64,000 nucleotides of DNA from positions 1-64,000 of the forward strand of contig NZ_CADIKF010000031.1 in NCBI RefSeq assembly GCF_902859875.1. The letters run 5' to 3'. Numbering within the stretch: position 1 is the first letter of the stretch; every line of letters starts with the position of its first letter. Below the pieces are notes generated by a model. It saw nothing but the letters and a program-made list of their open reading frames with translations, was not told the origin of the DNA and ran no database searches. The DNA comes from Paraburkholderia solisilvae. Its GTDB lineage: Bacteria > Pseudomonadota > Gammaproteobacteria > Burkholderiales > Burkholderiaceae. Below, piece after piece: positions 1-9,200 of the stretch. A program made the translations under genes and the position numbers.

Positions 1-75
1 AACCTCGATTTCCTCCGTGCAACAACGCTCATGTCGAGTCATGGGAGTTCGGCAGGAGCGCGAACGGTCACCCGT

Positions 76-501
76 CTAAACAGATCCCTCGACCTCGGTC
101 CGTTGATCGAACGCCCTTCTAGCATCTTCGATTTCAGCCAGGTGTATTTGCGCCCACATACCGAGTGCCCGGACGGGCTCGCACAGTGACCGCCCAAGTG
201 CGGTCAATTCGTAATCAACCCGCGGAGGTTTTGTGGGGTAGATGGTACGCGTGACTAAGCCGTCCCGCTCCAGACCGCGCAGCGTGAGCGTCAGCATTCT
301 CTGCGATATCCCGTCCGCCATGCGCTTGATTTCGTTGAAGCGCCTGGAACCGTCCCCGAGGAGGATGACGACCAAAACACTCCACTTGTCGCCGACGCGA
401 GTCAAGATTGTGCTCACTCTCCGACAGTCGTCGTGCGTCGGATGGTGGTATTCACTAGTCACTTCGATGTGCTCCGGTATCAAGAATATGCCTTCCTGCA
501 A
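76..501 (-). CDS. HxlR/YodB-family transcriptional regulator
   Basis: A 141-residue winged-helix DNA-binding protein of the HxlR (MarR-like) family. The family core is clear: a Cys at residue 26 (DDCRRVS), the GDKWSVLVV helix, the RFNEIKR segment, the recognition region (GISQRMLTLTLRGLERDGLV) and the wing ending in PPRVDYELTALG. In the YodB/HypR/QsrR branch, an N-terminal Cys like this one senses quinones or electrophiles and the protein represses azoreductase and dioxygenase genes. The next genes are a broken azoreductase (from 905) and a VOC dioxygenase-like gene (1461), so a quinone-responsive repressor is a reasonable inference. A broken paralogue lies directly upstream. Family assignment is firm; the ligand is inferred from context. 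Confidence 0.9.
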   Translation of the reverse strand: MQEGIFLIPEHIEVTSEYHHPTHDDCRRVSTILTRVGDKWSVLVVILLGDGSRRFNEIKRMADGISQRMLTLTLRGLERDGLVTRTIYPTKPPRVDYELTALGRSLCEPVRALGMWAQIHLAEIEDARRAFDQRTEVEGSV

Positions 502-579
502 AGTTACCAGAGACGATGACGAAGAGAGCCCCGGATAGGGCGTTCATGTGCCGTATGGACGAGGTGCACCTGCCCGCGG

Positions 580-848
580 CTAAAAACGGCAGCGTGCCCG
601 TCCAGTGTTCCACTTAAAAATCAAAAAACTGTTCGAACGCGAACGGGGCCACCTCTGTTTTCGCAGTTTCTGTATGGCAAGGTACCCGCTCCACTTATCT
701 CCAACGCGCGCCAGGATTTTGCTCACCTTCCGGCAGCTTTCATGCATCGAGGGGTGATGTCTAAGGGCCACTTTTCTGGATCGGACGGAGAGGCTTGAGG
801 GTGCACGTCGATATGCTCCAGTATCAAAAATGTGCCTCCTTGCGGAGG
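580..848 (-). pseudogene. Decayed second hxlR-type regulator
   Basis: Minus-strand fragments match the intact HxlR protein at 76-501 but are split over two frames. One fragment reads GTFLILEHIDV, matching GIFLIPEHIEV in the intact copy. After a frame change, a second reads SCRKVSKILARVGDKWS, matching DCRRVSTILTRVGDKWS. Downstream of DKWS the homology stops and no HTH or wing remains. The conserved Cys is still present. It is probably the original divergent repressor of the equally broken azoreductase on the other strand. Boundaries are approximate. Confidence 0.75.
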
Positions 849-904
849 CTCACGATAGTTACTTAAGATGTCCAGGTCGCAACTTGATGCCGATCCTGGA
901 GTCA

Positions 905-1215
905 ATGAAGCTTTTGCACATCGACTCCAGCGTCTTGCGGGGAAACTCTGGTAGTCGGCCGATTGTTGCCGCCGTCGTTAGCAGGTTCCGACAGACCGAT
1001 CCCAACCTTGAATTTACCTATCGCGACTTGGGTGAAGCACTTTTATCGCATCTAACGCCGGTGCAATTGCCGAGTGACCATCCACTTTGTGCGACGGCCC
1101 CCTGTGCGGGTACGACGCAGGAAGAATAAGGCGACAAGCGAGGCCACACTGGACGAGTTCCTTGCGACTGACATCGTGGTTTATCTACCTTCAAAATCGC
1201 TTGCGCTGGCAAGGT
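905..1215 (+). pseudogene. Broken FMN-dependent NADH-azoreductase (azoR-like)
   Basis: The reading frame from the ATG at 905 starts MKLLHIDSSVLRGNSGSRPI and continues AAVVSRFRQTDPNLEFTYRDL. That is the flavodoxin-like N-terminus of AzoR, whose family uses NAD(P)H to reduce azo dyes and quinones. The frame stops at 1129, but the homology resumes in another frame at about 1137 (SEATLDEFLATDIVV). A short AGK segment near 1205 suggests a further deletion of the FMN-binding GAPMYNF region. Only about 100 of about 200 residues remain, so no active enzyme is expected. The partner HxlR gene on the opposite strand is also broken. Confidence 0.75.
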
Positions 1216-1460
1216 ACGTCCGGCCGTTCATCATCTGAGTTGCCTCACTGTTGTTGCGAACCGTGCTCAAACCAGCTCGTATCAGTTGACAAGGTAAATG
1301 CGAAGCGCAGTGCAAATCGGTGAAGGTCAGACCTTACAACGTCAATCTATTTGAAGCCGTACGGTCTGCCGACACACACTACGGCGCTTTGTCACGGCTT
1401 GGGAGCCTGGCGGGAAAGATCCCATTGGCATGCTCAAACTTTCTACTTAGGAAAACTTAA

Positions 1461-2048
1461 ATGAACTCACCAAAAAAGTTAGCTCATGTTGTCCTCTATT
1501 CTGGCCAGGTCCAGGCAATGCGAGACTGGTATTCGAATGTTCTCGGAGCCAGAGTCGTGCACGAAAACCCCGCCATGGCATTTTTGACGTATGACGAAGA
1601 GCATCATCGAATCGCGTTCGGAGATCGATCTGCCGTTGCCAAACTGGTGGATGGAATCGATGGACTGGACAAGCTGATCCCAACCGGATCCGAGAATGCA
1701 GATGTGAAGACTCCCGAACATCCGAATCGTGGTCTTGCGCACATTGCGTTTGCTTACGATTCGCTCGAATCCTTGCTTGAAAACTATGCGCGCCTGAAGT
1801 CGGACGGCATTCTGCCCGTGTACTCGATCAATCACGGTCCGACGACGTCGCTGTATTACGAAGATCCGGATGGTAACCAAATCGAATTGCAGATCGACAA
1901 CTTTGAAACGATTCAGGAAGGCACGGAGTTTATGGAGTCAGATTCTTTCAGCAAGAACCCCGTTGGCGTGCCGGTTGATCCGGATGAACTGCTCATTCGG
2001 CTGCGAAACGGAGAGTCGCAGTCCACCTTGGTAACACCCTGGTGGTGA
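1461..2048 (+). CDS. VOC-family extradiol dioxygenase / glyoxalase-like enzyme
   Basis: A 195-residue vicinal-oxygen-chelate protein. Two beta-alpha-beta-beta-beta modules are visible: an N-terminal one (LAHVVLYSG ... RDWYSNVLGA) and a C-terminal one (GLAHIAFAYD ... LYYEDPDGNQIELQID). The likely metal ligands are His9, His94 and Glu142, the 2-His-1-carboxylate arrangement of type I extradiol dioxygenases (CatE/BphC-like) and glyoxalases. A C-terminal tail of about 50 residues carries no recognised motif. A purine-rich stretch (taggaaaac) precedes the ATG. Its place beside HxlR and azoR remnants suggests handling of catechols or quinones. The substrate cannot be read from sequence. Confidence 0.85.
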   Translation: MNSPKKLAHVVLYSGQVQAMRDWYSNVLGARVVHENPAMAFLTYDEEHHRIAFGDRSAVAKLVDGIDGLDKLIPTGSENADVKTPEHPNRGLAHIAFAYDSLESLLENYARLKSDGILPVYSINHGPTTSLYYEDPDGNQIELQIDNFETIQEGTEFMESDSFSKNPVGVPVDPDELLIRLRNGESQSTLVTPWW

Positions 2049-2568
2049 CGCCGAGTGAGAGTGGCGGGCCGCGCGGAGCGGCCTTCAATTTTACGACCCG
2101 GTTTAAGTCACCAGAACTCGTGCCACCTCTTTATCGAGTCACCTTGTGGGAAATCTCCGAAACCCGGGCAAAGCGCATTCAGATGCGAGATCGCGTGAGC
2201 CGAAAATCAAAGGCGCTTACTCGAGACGCATATTGAAGGACTCGAGCGACATTCCAAGAGTCGTGATTGTCGGCGATTCGGCCCCAGACGTCGACCGTCT
2301 CTTGTTAGCCTGTCTCTGCCGAACGTGACAGGCAGAAGTCGACACCACTGCGGCCGTCGACCCAGCGCGACATCCACGGCGGCTTTCAAGGGTACACAGC
2401 CGTTCGTTGACACACATAGGGAGACGGGAGTTCGGCCGTAACGGTCATCGAGATCCGGTCGAATGAACGACAGTTATTTGATCGGAAACGCACTGTCGGC
2501 GTCGATGTCGGCATCTCATGCCATGGTTAATACCATTTCGGGCAGGCGGCGAGAGCGACAACCTCGGG
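2049..2568. other. Gene-free stretch between VOC enzyme and NDT-like gene
   Basis: About 520 bases between two converging genes. Short open frames exist on both strands but none has a recognisable family motif, ribosome-binding site or codon pattern of the neighbours. I see no terminator hairpin, tRNA or insertion-sequence end. Together with the pseudogenes upstream it reads as degenerating accessory DNA. Confidence 0.5.
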
Positions 2569-3081
2569 TCAGCAATATAAGCGCACAGCCTCGACTGCGC
2601 CTTGGATTGCTTCAGAAAATGTGTTGTAGGTGACAATTTTGCGTATTGCGGGTAGCCCCAATGCCATGAGTGACACGATTCCCTTGCCAATCTGCAGATC
2701 ATGGTACTCCCGGTTTGGATTCTGGTATTGCGCCCCCTTCACGCGGTTGATACCGAGATCGCCGACCAGCATGATCACGGGAATGCCTGAGCCCTCAGCG
2801 ATTTGAAGCTCGATCCCTAAGCCTGTTGACGGAAAGCTTGCATCCGCAATGACCAAATCGGCCTCTTCGACCATGCGACGGTCCCAGTCGTAGCATAGAC
2901 CTGCTTGATCCGCTTCAGGCTTGGATGCAAGTTGCGGATCGCTATCAACCAAGGCGTATCGTACGTTCTCGATGGCGTCTATTGCCCGTAGTTGCTTGGC
3001 GAGCCCGTGAACATAGGTTGTATATTGAGGAAAAACATCTCGGGGAACATGGGTAAGCCCACATGCTATGTAAATCTGCAT
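2569..3081 (-). CDS. Nucleoside 2-deoxyribosyltransferase-like protein
   Basis: About 170 residues when started at MQIYIACGLTH, which is where the Rossmann-like fold begins; an upstream ATG at 3108 is possible but less likely. Segments typical of the nucleoside 2-deoxyribosyltransferase (NDT) superfamily are present: an N-terminal IYIACGLT strand, CYDWDRRMVEEADLVIADAS, and STGLGIELQIAEGSGIPVIML. Glu91 (GIELQIA) is the likely catalytic nucleophile and Asp80 the partner acid. NDT enzymes cleave or transfer the N-glycosidic bond of nucleosides; relatives act as nucleotide- or NAD-cleaving effectors in bacterial conflict systems. The gene follows the YaaC-like gene with a gap of about 7 bases, so they are almost certainly co-transcribed. 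Activity and substrate are unproven. Confidence 0.75.
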   Translation of the reverse strand: MQIYIACGLTHVPRDVFPQYTTYVHGLAKQLRAIDAIENVRYALVDSDPQLASKPEADQAGLCYDWDRRMVEEADLVIADASFPSTGLGIELQIAEGSGIPVIMLVGDLGINRVKGAQYQNPNREYHDLQIGKGIVSLMALGLPAIRKIVTYNTFSEAIQGAVEAVRLYC

Positions 3082-3088
3082 TTTGTAC

Positions 3089-4171
3089 TCAGTTTGGCAA
3101 GCGCACATTCGGGATCATGATTTGGTGACCCGTCATCTCGCTTGCTATCTCGTCAAGGAACTGGGCCGGCGTCATCGCGACAAACTCGCTGAGTAGCCAG
3201 TTCTTTTGTCCGTCGAGATAAGACTGTAACTGAGATGGCTTATAGCGGCAGATCTCACTAAGCCGGTGCATCGCCGAGAGTGTCAGGGTGATCGGCATTC
3301 GGTTGATTTCATACGATCCGGCAGTCTTTAGATACCAGAGTGTGTGAGCGCCATTGATATAGTGAAACACTCTGCGAAGCGAAGCGTTCAACTGACAAAG
3401 TGCATCCAACTCAGCAATTGTAGGCGAGTTTGCCGTCGCCCAAGTTATCGAAGCGACCGACTGAATAGCCGATGTACTCCCCGGGAGAGCTACTACTTCA
3501 ACAGGGAGACGCCTCCGATAATACGTCCAATCGATGTTGTCGACGAACTCTGCCTGAAGCCGCACTTCACCTGATGCGGGATCACGGAGAAAGGCAGCGG
3601 TTTTCAGAGGTATAAAGCGCTCCCTTTTGTTTGCATAACTTAGGCAATAGGTTCTATGGACGCATACCAAATTATAAAGAATGTCCTCCAAGCTGTGACG
3701 CGGGGATGGCTCGGTCTCACCGAAATAGGAAATCAGAGCGGGTACAATGCCATGCTGCTTGATCGCAATCCCCTCGTTGCTAAGCATGATTCTGCTATTC
3801 GGGCCGCGCATAAGGTGTGCACCGACGCCGTGGTATGGAACGAATGCAATGCCTTTAGCGGCAAGTAGAGCTTTTGCGGCATTCATGAAACAGTAATAGA
3901 GCACGAGCGGGGCAGATTCGATCGGCAATCCGCCGGCTGCACGATGAAAGTTTCTCGCTTGGCGCCAATAGTGCAGCGCTTCGTCCTTGTGCTCTCGGCG
4001 AAGCCAAAGGTCGACATAGTCGAACGGGTCCAGAGTAAGGACCGTCTTCATGCTAAATTGCGGCTTCTTGACTGCTTTGGCTAAGGTGAGCGCCTTATTT
4101 CCGATCGCGATTCGTTCCATGGTCATACGATCACTTTTATATGCAGATAGAGAGAGTGCCCGCTCCAGCAC
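3089..4171 (-). CDS. YaaC-like protein, function unknown
   Basis: A 360-residue protein with no signal peptide or membrane segment. Residues about 60-190 resemble the YaaC-like family: EALHYWRQARNFHRAA, SAPLVLYYCFMNAAKALL, the HGVG motif, and a LEDILYNLVCVHRTYC helix. The C-terminal half (about 200-360) is alpha-helical looking and not recognised. YaaC-like proteins have no established activity. The longest frame uses a GTG start at 4171 without a clear ribosome-binding site; MTMERIAIGN (4126) is an alternative. The base composition is visibly AT-richer than the metE or soe regions, suggesting acquisition by transfer. Coupling to an NDT-like gene suggests a two-protein module. Confidence 0.6.
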   Translation of the reverse strand: MLERALSLSAYKSDRMTMERIAIGNKALTLAKAVKKPQFSMKTVLTLDPFDYVDLWLRREHKDEALHYWRQARNFHRAAGGLPIESAPLVLYYCFMNAAKALLAAKGIAFVPYHGVGAHLMRGPNSRIMLSNEGIAIKQHGIVPALISYFGETEPSPRHSLEDILYNLVCVHRTYCLSYANKRERFIPLKTAAFLRDPASGEVRLQAEFVDNIDWTYYRRRLPVEVVALPGSTSAIQSVASITWATANSPTIAELDALCQLNASLRRVFHYINGAHTLWYLKTAGSYEINRMPITLTLSAMHRLSEICRYKPSQLQSYLDGQKNWLLSEFVAMTPAQFLDEIASEMTGHQIMIPNVRLPN

Positions 4172-4676
4172 GGCGATTTTGACCGCCGATGCTGCTCCGC
4201 AGGGGGTATAACTGTTTGGGGCCTGTGTTTATTTCCACGATGCATGATACCGCGCGCCTTCAGAATCGAGCATTTGCCCGCCAGTGCCGATCGATTCCTG
4301 CCTGAAAGTCAAGAAGCTCGACTACTTACGGTATATCTGAGTTATTTCAACTGTAACTTTGAAAGATCGCAGTCGGTCTTGGAGCGGACGTCGGTCGGGC
4401 CAGCCGCAACGACCGCTTTGGTCGAAGACCGAGCGTTCGTCCTTTAGAATTGGATGGCCGGTTATGGAGCGGAGCCGACGCTTGAACGTCCGAGCGACGA
4501 CGCAAGTGAAGGCTGCTTGTGGCCGAACCCGGAAATTGAAATGAGTCGTCGCTCGCCCGGGCGCAACGTCAGCCTCGAATTTCCGCAGCCGACCCTAAGC
4601 GGACACGTAGGTCGAGTGGCGCACCCGTGGAGCGCGCCACTCGAATTGCCTGGTTCTGGTTCGGGCTGGCGTCCCG
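4172..4676. other. Gene-free stretch upstream of the YaaC/NDT cassette
   Basis: About 505 bases. It should contain the promoter of the minus-strand YaaC/NDT cassette and the 3' flank of the hydrolase gene. Open frames on the plus strand (around 4244-4687) lack family motifs and are rejected as genes. Composition shifts from AT-richer to GC-rich at about 4450, which may mark an insertion boundary. No direct repeat or integrase remnant was seen. Confidence 0.4.
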
Positions 4677-5495
4677 TCAGGATTTGATGAATTCGAGAAG
4701 GTCGGGGTTGAGGACGTCCGCGTGGGTGGTCAGCATGCCGTGCGGGAAGCCAGGGTATGTCTTCAGCGCACCGTTCGCGAGCAGGTCGACCGCGCGGGGC
4801 ACCGAACTGGCGAACGGGACGATCTGGTCGTCTTCGCCATGCATGACCAGTACCGGCACAGTGATCTTCTTCAGGTCTTCGGTGTAGTCCTCCAGCCAGG
4901 AGGATACAGTCTCATAGTGGGCCTGGGCGCTGCCGGCCATGCCCTGGCGCCACCAGTTCGCGATCACCGCCTCAGACGGCTTGGCGCCCGGACGATTGAA
5001 TCCATAGAACGGACCCTCCGGGACTGCCCGGTAAAACTCCGACCGGTTGCCAAGCATGCCTGACTTAACCGCGTCGAACCACTCCCGCGGCTGACCTGCA
5101 GGGTTCGCGTCGGTTTTCACCATGTTCGGCGTCAACGAGGCCACCAGCACTGCCTTGGCCACCCGCTCCTGGTGGCGAGCGACGTAGCGGGCCACCTCGC
5201 CGCCGCCGGTGGAGTGCCCGATGTGGATCGCGTCGCGGACGCCGAGGTGTTCGGTCAGTGCAGCGAGGTCGGCGACCCAGTGGTCCATGTCGTTGCCGGT
5301 GCCGACTTGCTCGGACCGACCGTGCCCACGCCGGTCATGGGCGATCACCCGGTAGCCGTGGTGAAGGAAAAACATCATCTGGGCGTCCCAGTCGTCGGCC
5401 GACAGGGGCCAGCCATGGCTGAAGACGATCGGCTGACCGGACCCCCAGTCCTTGTAGAAGATCTTTACGCCGTCCGGAGTGGTGATCGTAGGCAT
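4677..5495 (-). CDS. Alpha/beta hydrolase, cofactor-free haloperoxidase type
   Basis: A 272-residue enzyme very close in pattern to bacterial non-heme chloroperoxidases and arylesterases. Visible features: oxyanion-side HGWPLSADDWD, the GHGRS turn, the nucleophile elbow GHSTGG with Ser95, the acid in HGEDDQIVP (Asp223) and the catalytic base in GFPHGM (His252). Full length for the family, no signal peptide, so cytoplasmic. Such enzymes hydrolyse esters or lactones and can form peracids from carboxylic acids and H2O2; the natural substrate is usually unknown. A strong GGAGGTAA-type ribosome-binding site precedes the start. It is divergent from a broken lysR gene at 5837 that may once have controlled it. 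Confidence 0.92.
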   Translation of the reverse strand: MPTITTPDGVKIFYKDWGSGQPIVFSHGWPLSADDWDAQMMFFLHHGYRVIAHDRRGHGRSEQVGTGNDMDHWVADLAALTEHLGVRDAIHIGHSTGGGEVARYVARHQERVAKAVLVASLTPNMVKTDANPAGQPREWFDAVKSGMLGNRSEFYRAVPEGPFYGFNRPGAKPSEAVIANWWRQGMAGSAQAHYETVSSWLEDYTEDLKKITVPVLVMHGEDDQIVPFASSVPRAVDLLANGALKTYPGFPHGMLTTHADVLNPDLLEFIKS

Positions 5496-5836
5496 CGCTG
5501 TTACCTCCTATAAGAGATTGATTGAAGTGTTGGTGCTCCGCGAGGCATCGAGAATGCTGCCAGCGGCTTCTTTCGAAGTCTTATTTCACAATGCACATCT
5601 GAAAACGTATGAGCGGAGCGCACTCCGACAACGCTGCGATGGAATGCCGTGGCAGAACACGATGCTAAGCTTGGAATCTATAGCCATTGCCCTCTCCTTC
5701 CAGGATTCGACCGGTTTGACTGCGGTGCTGCCGTCGATGCATCGACGGAAGCTACTGCAAAGATAGGCGTCCCTTTCCCTGAGGACAAAGGTTTTGGAAG
5801 ACCTTACCTATGCCTTGAAGGCATATCGGAGATCCA
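5496..5836. other. Divergent promoter region, hydrolase / broken lysR
   Basis: About 340 bases between the divergently transcribed hydrolase and the lysR pseudogene. This is the usual position for a LysR operator, but I could not pick a convincing T-N11-A dyad. No gene-like frame with motifs is present. Confidence 0.4.
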
Positions 5837-6210
5837 ATGGAACTTCGACATTTGCGATATTTTGTTGCCGTTGCGGAGGAGGGCAGCCTATTGACGGCCG
5901 CTCAGCGGAGACTGCACACGTCGCAGTCGTCGCTGAGCTGGCAGATTCGCGATCTGGAATCCGAAGTCGGTGTGAAGTTGCTGGAGCGCCGGACACGTGG
6001 CGTGGCGCTCACCGCCGCTGGGATAGTTTTCCTTGATCACGCGCGCCTGGCGCTGTTGCAAGTTGAAGCGGCGACTGACGGCGCGCGGAACAGCCGGAAA
6101 AGCCTGTCTTGTCCATGGGTTTCCTTGCCGGGCAGGAAGTTGTGTGGCTACCCCATGCGCTACGCATCCTCCGGGAGGAGGCGCGGGAGACCGAAGCATC
6201 AAATCAGTGA
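5837..6210 (+). pseudogene. Frameshifted, truncated LysR-type regulator
   Basis: The frame from 5837 begins with a normal LysR winged helix: MELRHLRYFVAVAEEGSL, TSQSSLSWQIRDLESEVGVKLLERR and ALTAAG. After about residue 82 (QVEAA) the homology moves to another frame from about 6085, where it reads AEQPEKPVLSMGFLAGQEVV then LPHALRILREEA, the start of the inducer-binding domain. That frame stops at 6208. Most of the effector domain is absent. It can give at most a DNA-binding fragment. A frameshift plus a 3' deletion is required, so this is true decay rather than one sequencing error. Confidence 0.85.
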
Positions 6211-6292
6211 GTCAATGAAAAGCCGCTAGCGGTCATGGTTGCAATCGCGAACGTCGTCAGTTCGCGCCAGCACGCCCGGTTCAACACTTGAA

Positions 6293-9200
6293 TTACAAAC
6301 GCTCCTTTTCTCCATCGCGCCAAAGCACCATGCGCGTATCGCTATCGTCCGCATATGCGTCCTGCACCTGCCTCGGGCGCCGGCTAGTAACCCGAACCAT
6401 GCAATAAAACGCCAACGGGGTAAACACCAACCCTAGCAGCGTCGCCGTAATGACGCCGCCGAACACGCTGGTCCCTATCGAATGCCGGCTTTCAGCGCCC
6501 GCGCCACTCGACACCATCAGCGGCATCACCCCCAGCAAAAACGCCATCGACGTCATCACGATCGGACGAAACCGCATCGCCGAGGCTTCCACGATCGCCC
6601 GCTTCAAAGGGATACCGCGGCCGTGCAGGTCGCGCGCAAATTGCACGATCAGGATGGCATTCTTGGCCGACAGACCGATTACCGTGATGAGCCCCAGTTT
6701 GAAATAGATGTCGTTCGATATCCCACGCATCAGCACCGCGGCAACTGCGCCCGCGACGCCCAGCGGAATGACCGTCATGACCGCGAGCGGCACCACCCAG
6801 CTTTCGTACAACGCCGCGAGCACCATAAACACCGCAACAAGCGACAAACCGATCAGCAGTGAAGTCTGGCGCGTCGCATTAGTCTCTTCACGCGCCGCAT
6901 CGACCCAGTCAAAGGCGAACCCACGCGGCAAAGCCGCGGCAAGCCGCTCCATCTCTTTCAGCGCCTCGCCCGACTGATGACCGGACGCCGCCCGCCCGTT
7001 GATGTCGAGAGAAGGATACCCATCGTACCGGTTCAGCACGACCGGCCCTTTCGCCCAGCGTAGCGTAGCCAGCGCGGAGAGCGACACCATCGCGCCGGAT
7101 TGATTGGGCACCGACAAACTGAGCAGATCGTCGGCGCTCATCCGCGACGACGCTTGTCCTGCCACAATCACGCGCCGCATGCGTCCGCCGGCCGGAAAAT
7201 CGTCGATATAGGACGAGCCGAACGTATCTCCCAGCACGTCCGCGATCCGTTCGAAAGGCACACCGAACGCGTAGGCCTTCGCCCGATCGAAATCGATCGC
7301 CACACGCGGCGCATCGGGCAGATCCTCGAAGTGCACCGAGGCAAGCACCGGGTCTGCTTTCGCCTGCGCGGCGAGCCGCTCGCGCGCGCTCGTCAGCGCC
7401 GCGCGGCCAAGACCGCCGCGGTCTTCCAGCCGGAATACGAAGCCGTCCGAATGGCCCAGCCCCGGAACCGAAGGGGGCAGCTGCACGTCGACGCGGCCGT
7501 CGAGAATCCTGTCGAACTCGCCGCTCAATCTGTCGCGCAACACACGCGCATCGACGTTGCGCTTGTCCCACTCCTTCAACTCGACAAAAGCCATCGCGAC
7601 ATTCTGGCCGCTGCCGGAAAAACTCCAGCCCATCACACTCGTCACATTCGAAATCTCGGGCTGGCGGCTCAGTATCTGCTCGACACGTTTGACGACAGCC
7701 AGCGTGCGCGCCTGCGTGGCGCCCGCCGGCAACTGGATCATGACCTGCAACTGGCCTTGATCTTCAGCCGGTAAAAACCCGGCAGGCATGCGCCAATACA
7801 TCAGCGCACACACCGCCACAAGACCCGCATAAAGCACGAGCATCGGGCCCACCCGCCGCAATATGCGCGAGGTCATCAAGCGGTAATGGCGTGACGCCTG
7901 GTCGACGCTTCTCTCGAACTCATCCGCAATGCGGGTCGGCAACGACCGCATCGCTATGGTTGCCGTTGCGCGCCCATGAGCGGCCGGCGTTGCCTTCAAC
8001 AGGTTCGCGCACAATGCGGGCGTCAACGACAGCGCCATAAACGATGACACCAGCATCGATGCGATCATCGCGATCGCGAACTGTTTGTAGATGCCGCCAA
8101 CTCCGCCGGGAAAAAATGCCATCGGGACGAACACAGCGGTCAGAACCGCAGCCACCCCGATCAGCGCGCCGCTGATCTGCGCCATCGACTTGCGCGTCGC
8201 CGCGCGCGGCGAAAGGCCTTCCTCCGCCATCACGCGATGGACGCTTTCGACCACCACGATCGCATCGTCGACCAGAATGCCGATCGCCAGCACGAGCCCA
8301 AGCATCGTAAACGTGTTGATCGACAGCCCGCACGCGTACATCGCGCCAAACGCGCCCATCAACGTGACGGGAATCACGACGGTCGGCACCAGCGCATAGC
8401 GCAGATTGCGCAGAAACAGCCACATCACGAAGAACACCAGCACCACCGCTTCGCACAGCGTGATGACGACTTCGTGAATTGCCACATGGACGAAATGCGC
8501 ATTGTCGAACGGGATCTCGATCGACATGCCCGGTGGCAATTGCTTCGACAGCTCGGCAAGCTTCGCGCGAATCAGTCCGGATGTTTCGAGTGCATTGCCG
8601 CGCGGCCCGAGCTGGATGCCCACCGCCGCCGCCGGCTTGCCATTCAGGCGCGACCAGAATGCATAGTTGTCCCGGCCTATTTCGACGCGCGCCACATCCG
8701 ACAAATGTACGGCGCTGCCTTCGGGTTTGGCCTTCAGCACGATCTGCCCGAACTCGTCAGGCGAAATCAACTGGCCCTTCAGGCTGACCGACGCCGTCAA
8801 CGGCTGGCCGTCGACCAGTGGCGTATCGCCGATCGTCCCGGCAGTGACAGCGGCGTTCTGTGCGGTGATGGCCGCATTGACGTCGGCGGCGGCAAGACCA
8901 TACTCGCGCAGCTTCATCGGATCGAGCCAGATACGTAATGCTTCGTCCGCATCCCAAAGCTGCGCGGAACCGACGCCCGGCGTGCGCTTCAATTCACGCA
9001 TCACGTAGCGGCTCAGATAATCGCTTAATTCAGCGGGATCGCGCGAGCCGTCAGCCGATGTCAACGCGACCAGCATCAGGAACGTGTTGGCCGATTTGAA
9101 TACATTGATGCCTTGCTGCACGACCTGACTCGGCAGGCGCGTCTCGACCTGCTTGATGCGATTTTGCACATCGACCAGCGCAATGTCCGGGTTGGTGCCC

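Noticed and set aside
4244..4687. Small plus-strand frames upstream of the hydrolase gene
   Set aside because: No motif, overlap one another, and antisense to or outside real genes.
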